Positions 5,373 to 5,468 of a stretch of 5,468 nucleotides of DNA are shown piece by piece. Position 1 is the stretch's first letter. Each line of letters starts with the position of its first letter. Below the pieces are notes generated by a model, which was given only the letters and a program-made list of their open reading frames with translations, was not told the origin of the DNA and ran no database searches. Location of the stretch: the NCBI GenBank assembly GCA_003978375.1, contig QNZW01000015.1, positions 1 through 5,468 of the forward strand, written 5' to 3'. Position numbers and translations under genes: made by a program. This DNA comes from Sulfurovum sp. GTDB lineage: Bacteria; Campylobacterota; Campylobacteria; Campylobacterales; Sulfurovaceae.

Positions 5373-5468
5373 CTAGCAATCCCCACAACTAGGGCTATCT
5401 GCATTTCCACCGGCAAAATAATTTCCATCGAAACTTACCAATGAATAATTTCTGTCGTCTCCTAATGA
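5373..5468 (-). CDS. C-terminal end of an unknown protein, running off the window
   Basis: On the - strand an uninterrupted frame enters from the right window edge and ends at TAG (5373-5375), giving 31 residues: about 20 polar and aromatic residues (SLGDDRNYSLVSFDGNYFAG) and then GNADSPSCGDC. The two cysteines at the very C-terminus (Cys-Gly-Asp-Cys) and the Gly/Asn-rich composition look like coding sequence. A hand count gives about 38 G/C in 93 bases (5376-5468), which looks higher than the flanking AT-rich genes. I do not recognise the family; it is not like an IstB or DDE transposase C-terminus. Because only 96 nt are visible, an open frame by chance remains possible. Confidence 0.4.
   Translation of the reverse strand, partial: SLGDDRNYSLVSFDGNYFAGGNADSPSCGDC

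Noticed and set aside
1..5468. CRISPR arrays, tRNA, rRNA, toxin-antitoxin or phage-defence modules
   Set aside because: No regularly spaced repeats, tRNA-like cloverleaf or defence-type domains were seen on either strand.

Overview
The window is AT-rich, gene-dense bacterial DNA with every well-supported gene on the + strand. The fused HisI-HisE protein, the low GC, the heavy use of AAA, ATA and AGA codons and the style of the envelope genes suggest a Campylobacterota relative (Sulfurimonas/Sulfurovum-like). This assignment is an inference from gene content, not a phylogenetic result.

Layout: (1) 2-409 is the 3' part of hisIE (histidine biosynthesis), cut by the left window edge. (2) 410-540 is a spacer with a tandem 11-nt repeat and weak promoter-like elements. 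(3) 541-1371 encodes an unrecognised lipoprotein carrying about six or seven YD/RHS-like beta repeats. (4) 1372-1501 is a spacer with an extended -10 box, a perfect 10-bp palindrome and a good Shine-Dalgarno site. (5) 1502-3133 is an EptA/MCR-family phosphoethanolamine transferase with all recognised catalytic residues. (6) 3134-3237 is a spacer dominated by a long imperfect hairpin. (7) 3238-4374 is an MFS transporter, overlapping by 8 nt (8) 4367-5278, an exported App1-type (DUF2183) phosphatidate phosphatase-like protein. (9) At 5275, overlapping its stop as ATGA, begins a reading frame with the N-terminus of a two-component response regulator (MKILIIEDD), which loses that character after about 12 residues and stops at 5352. 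(10) 5373-5468 reads on the - strand as the C-terminal end of an unknown protein running off the window.

Reading of the whole: eptA, MFS, app1-like and response regulator look like a lipid/envelope-remodelling operon once followed by its own regulator, similar in idea to pmrCAB (transferase plus two-component system). EptA would move phosphoethanolamine from phosphatidylethanolamine to a periplasmic acceptor such as lipid A, leaving diacylglycerol. The exported App1-like enzyme could act on related lipids in the same compartment. The regulator is broken about 36 nt into its frame, and the sequence after the break looks foreign: a TGT start, C-runs, a tandem 10-mer and a convergent ORF end. 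This is best explained by an insertion or rearrangement, or by an assembly join. That junction, and the uncharacterised lipid-phosphatase partnership, are the most interesting points of the window.
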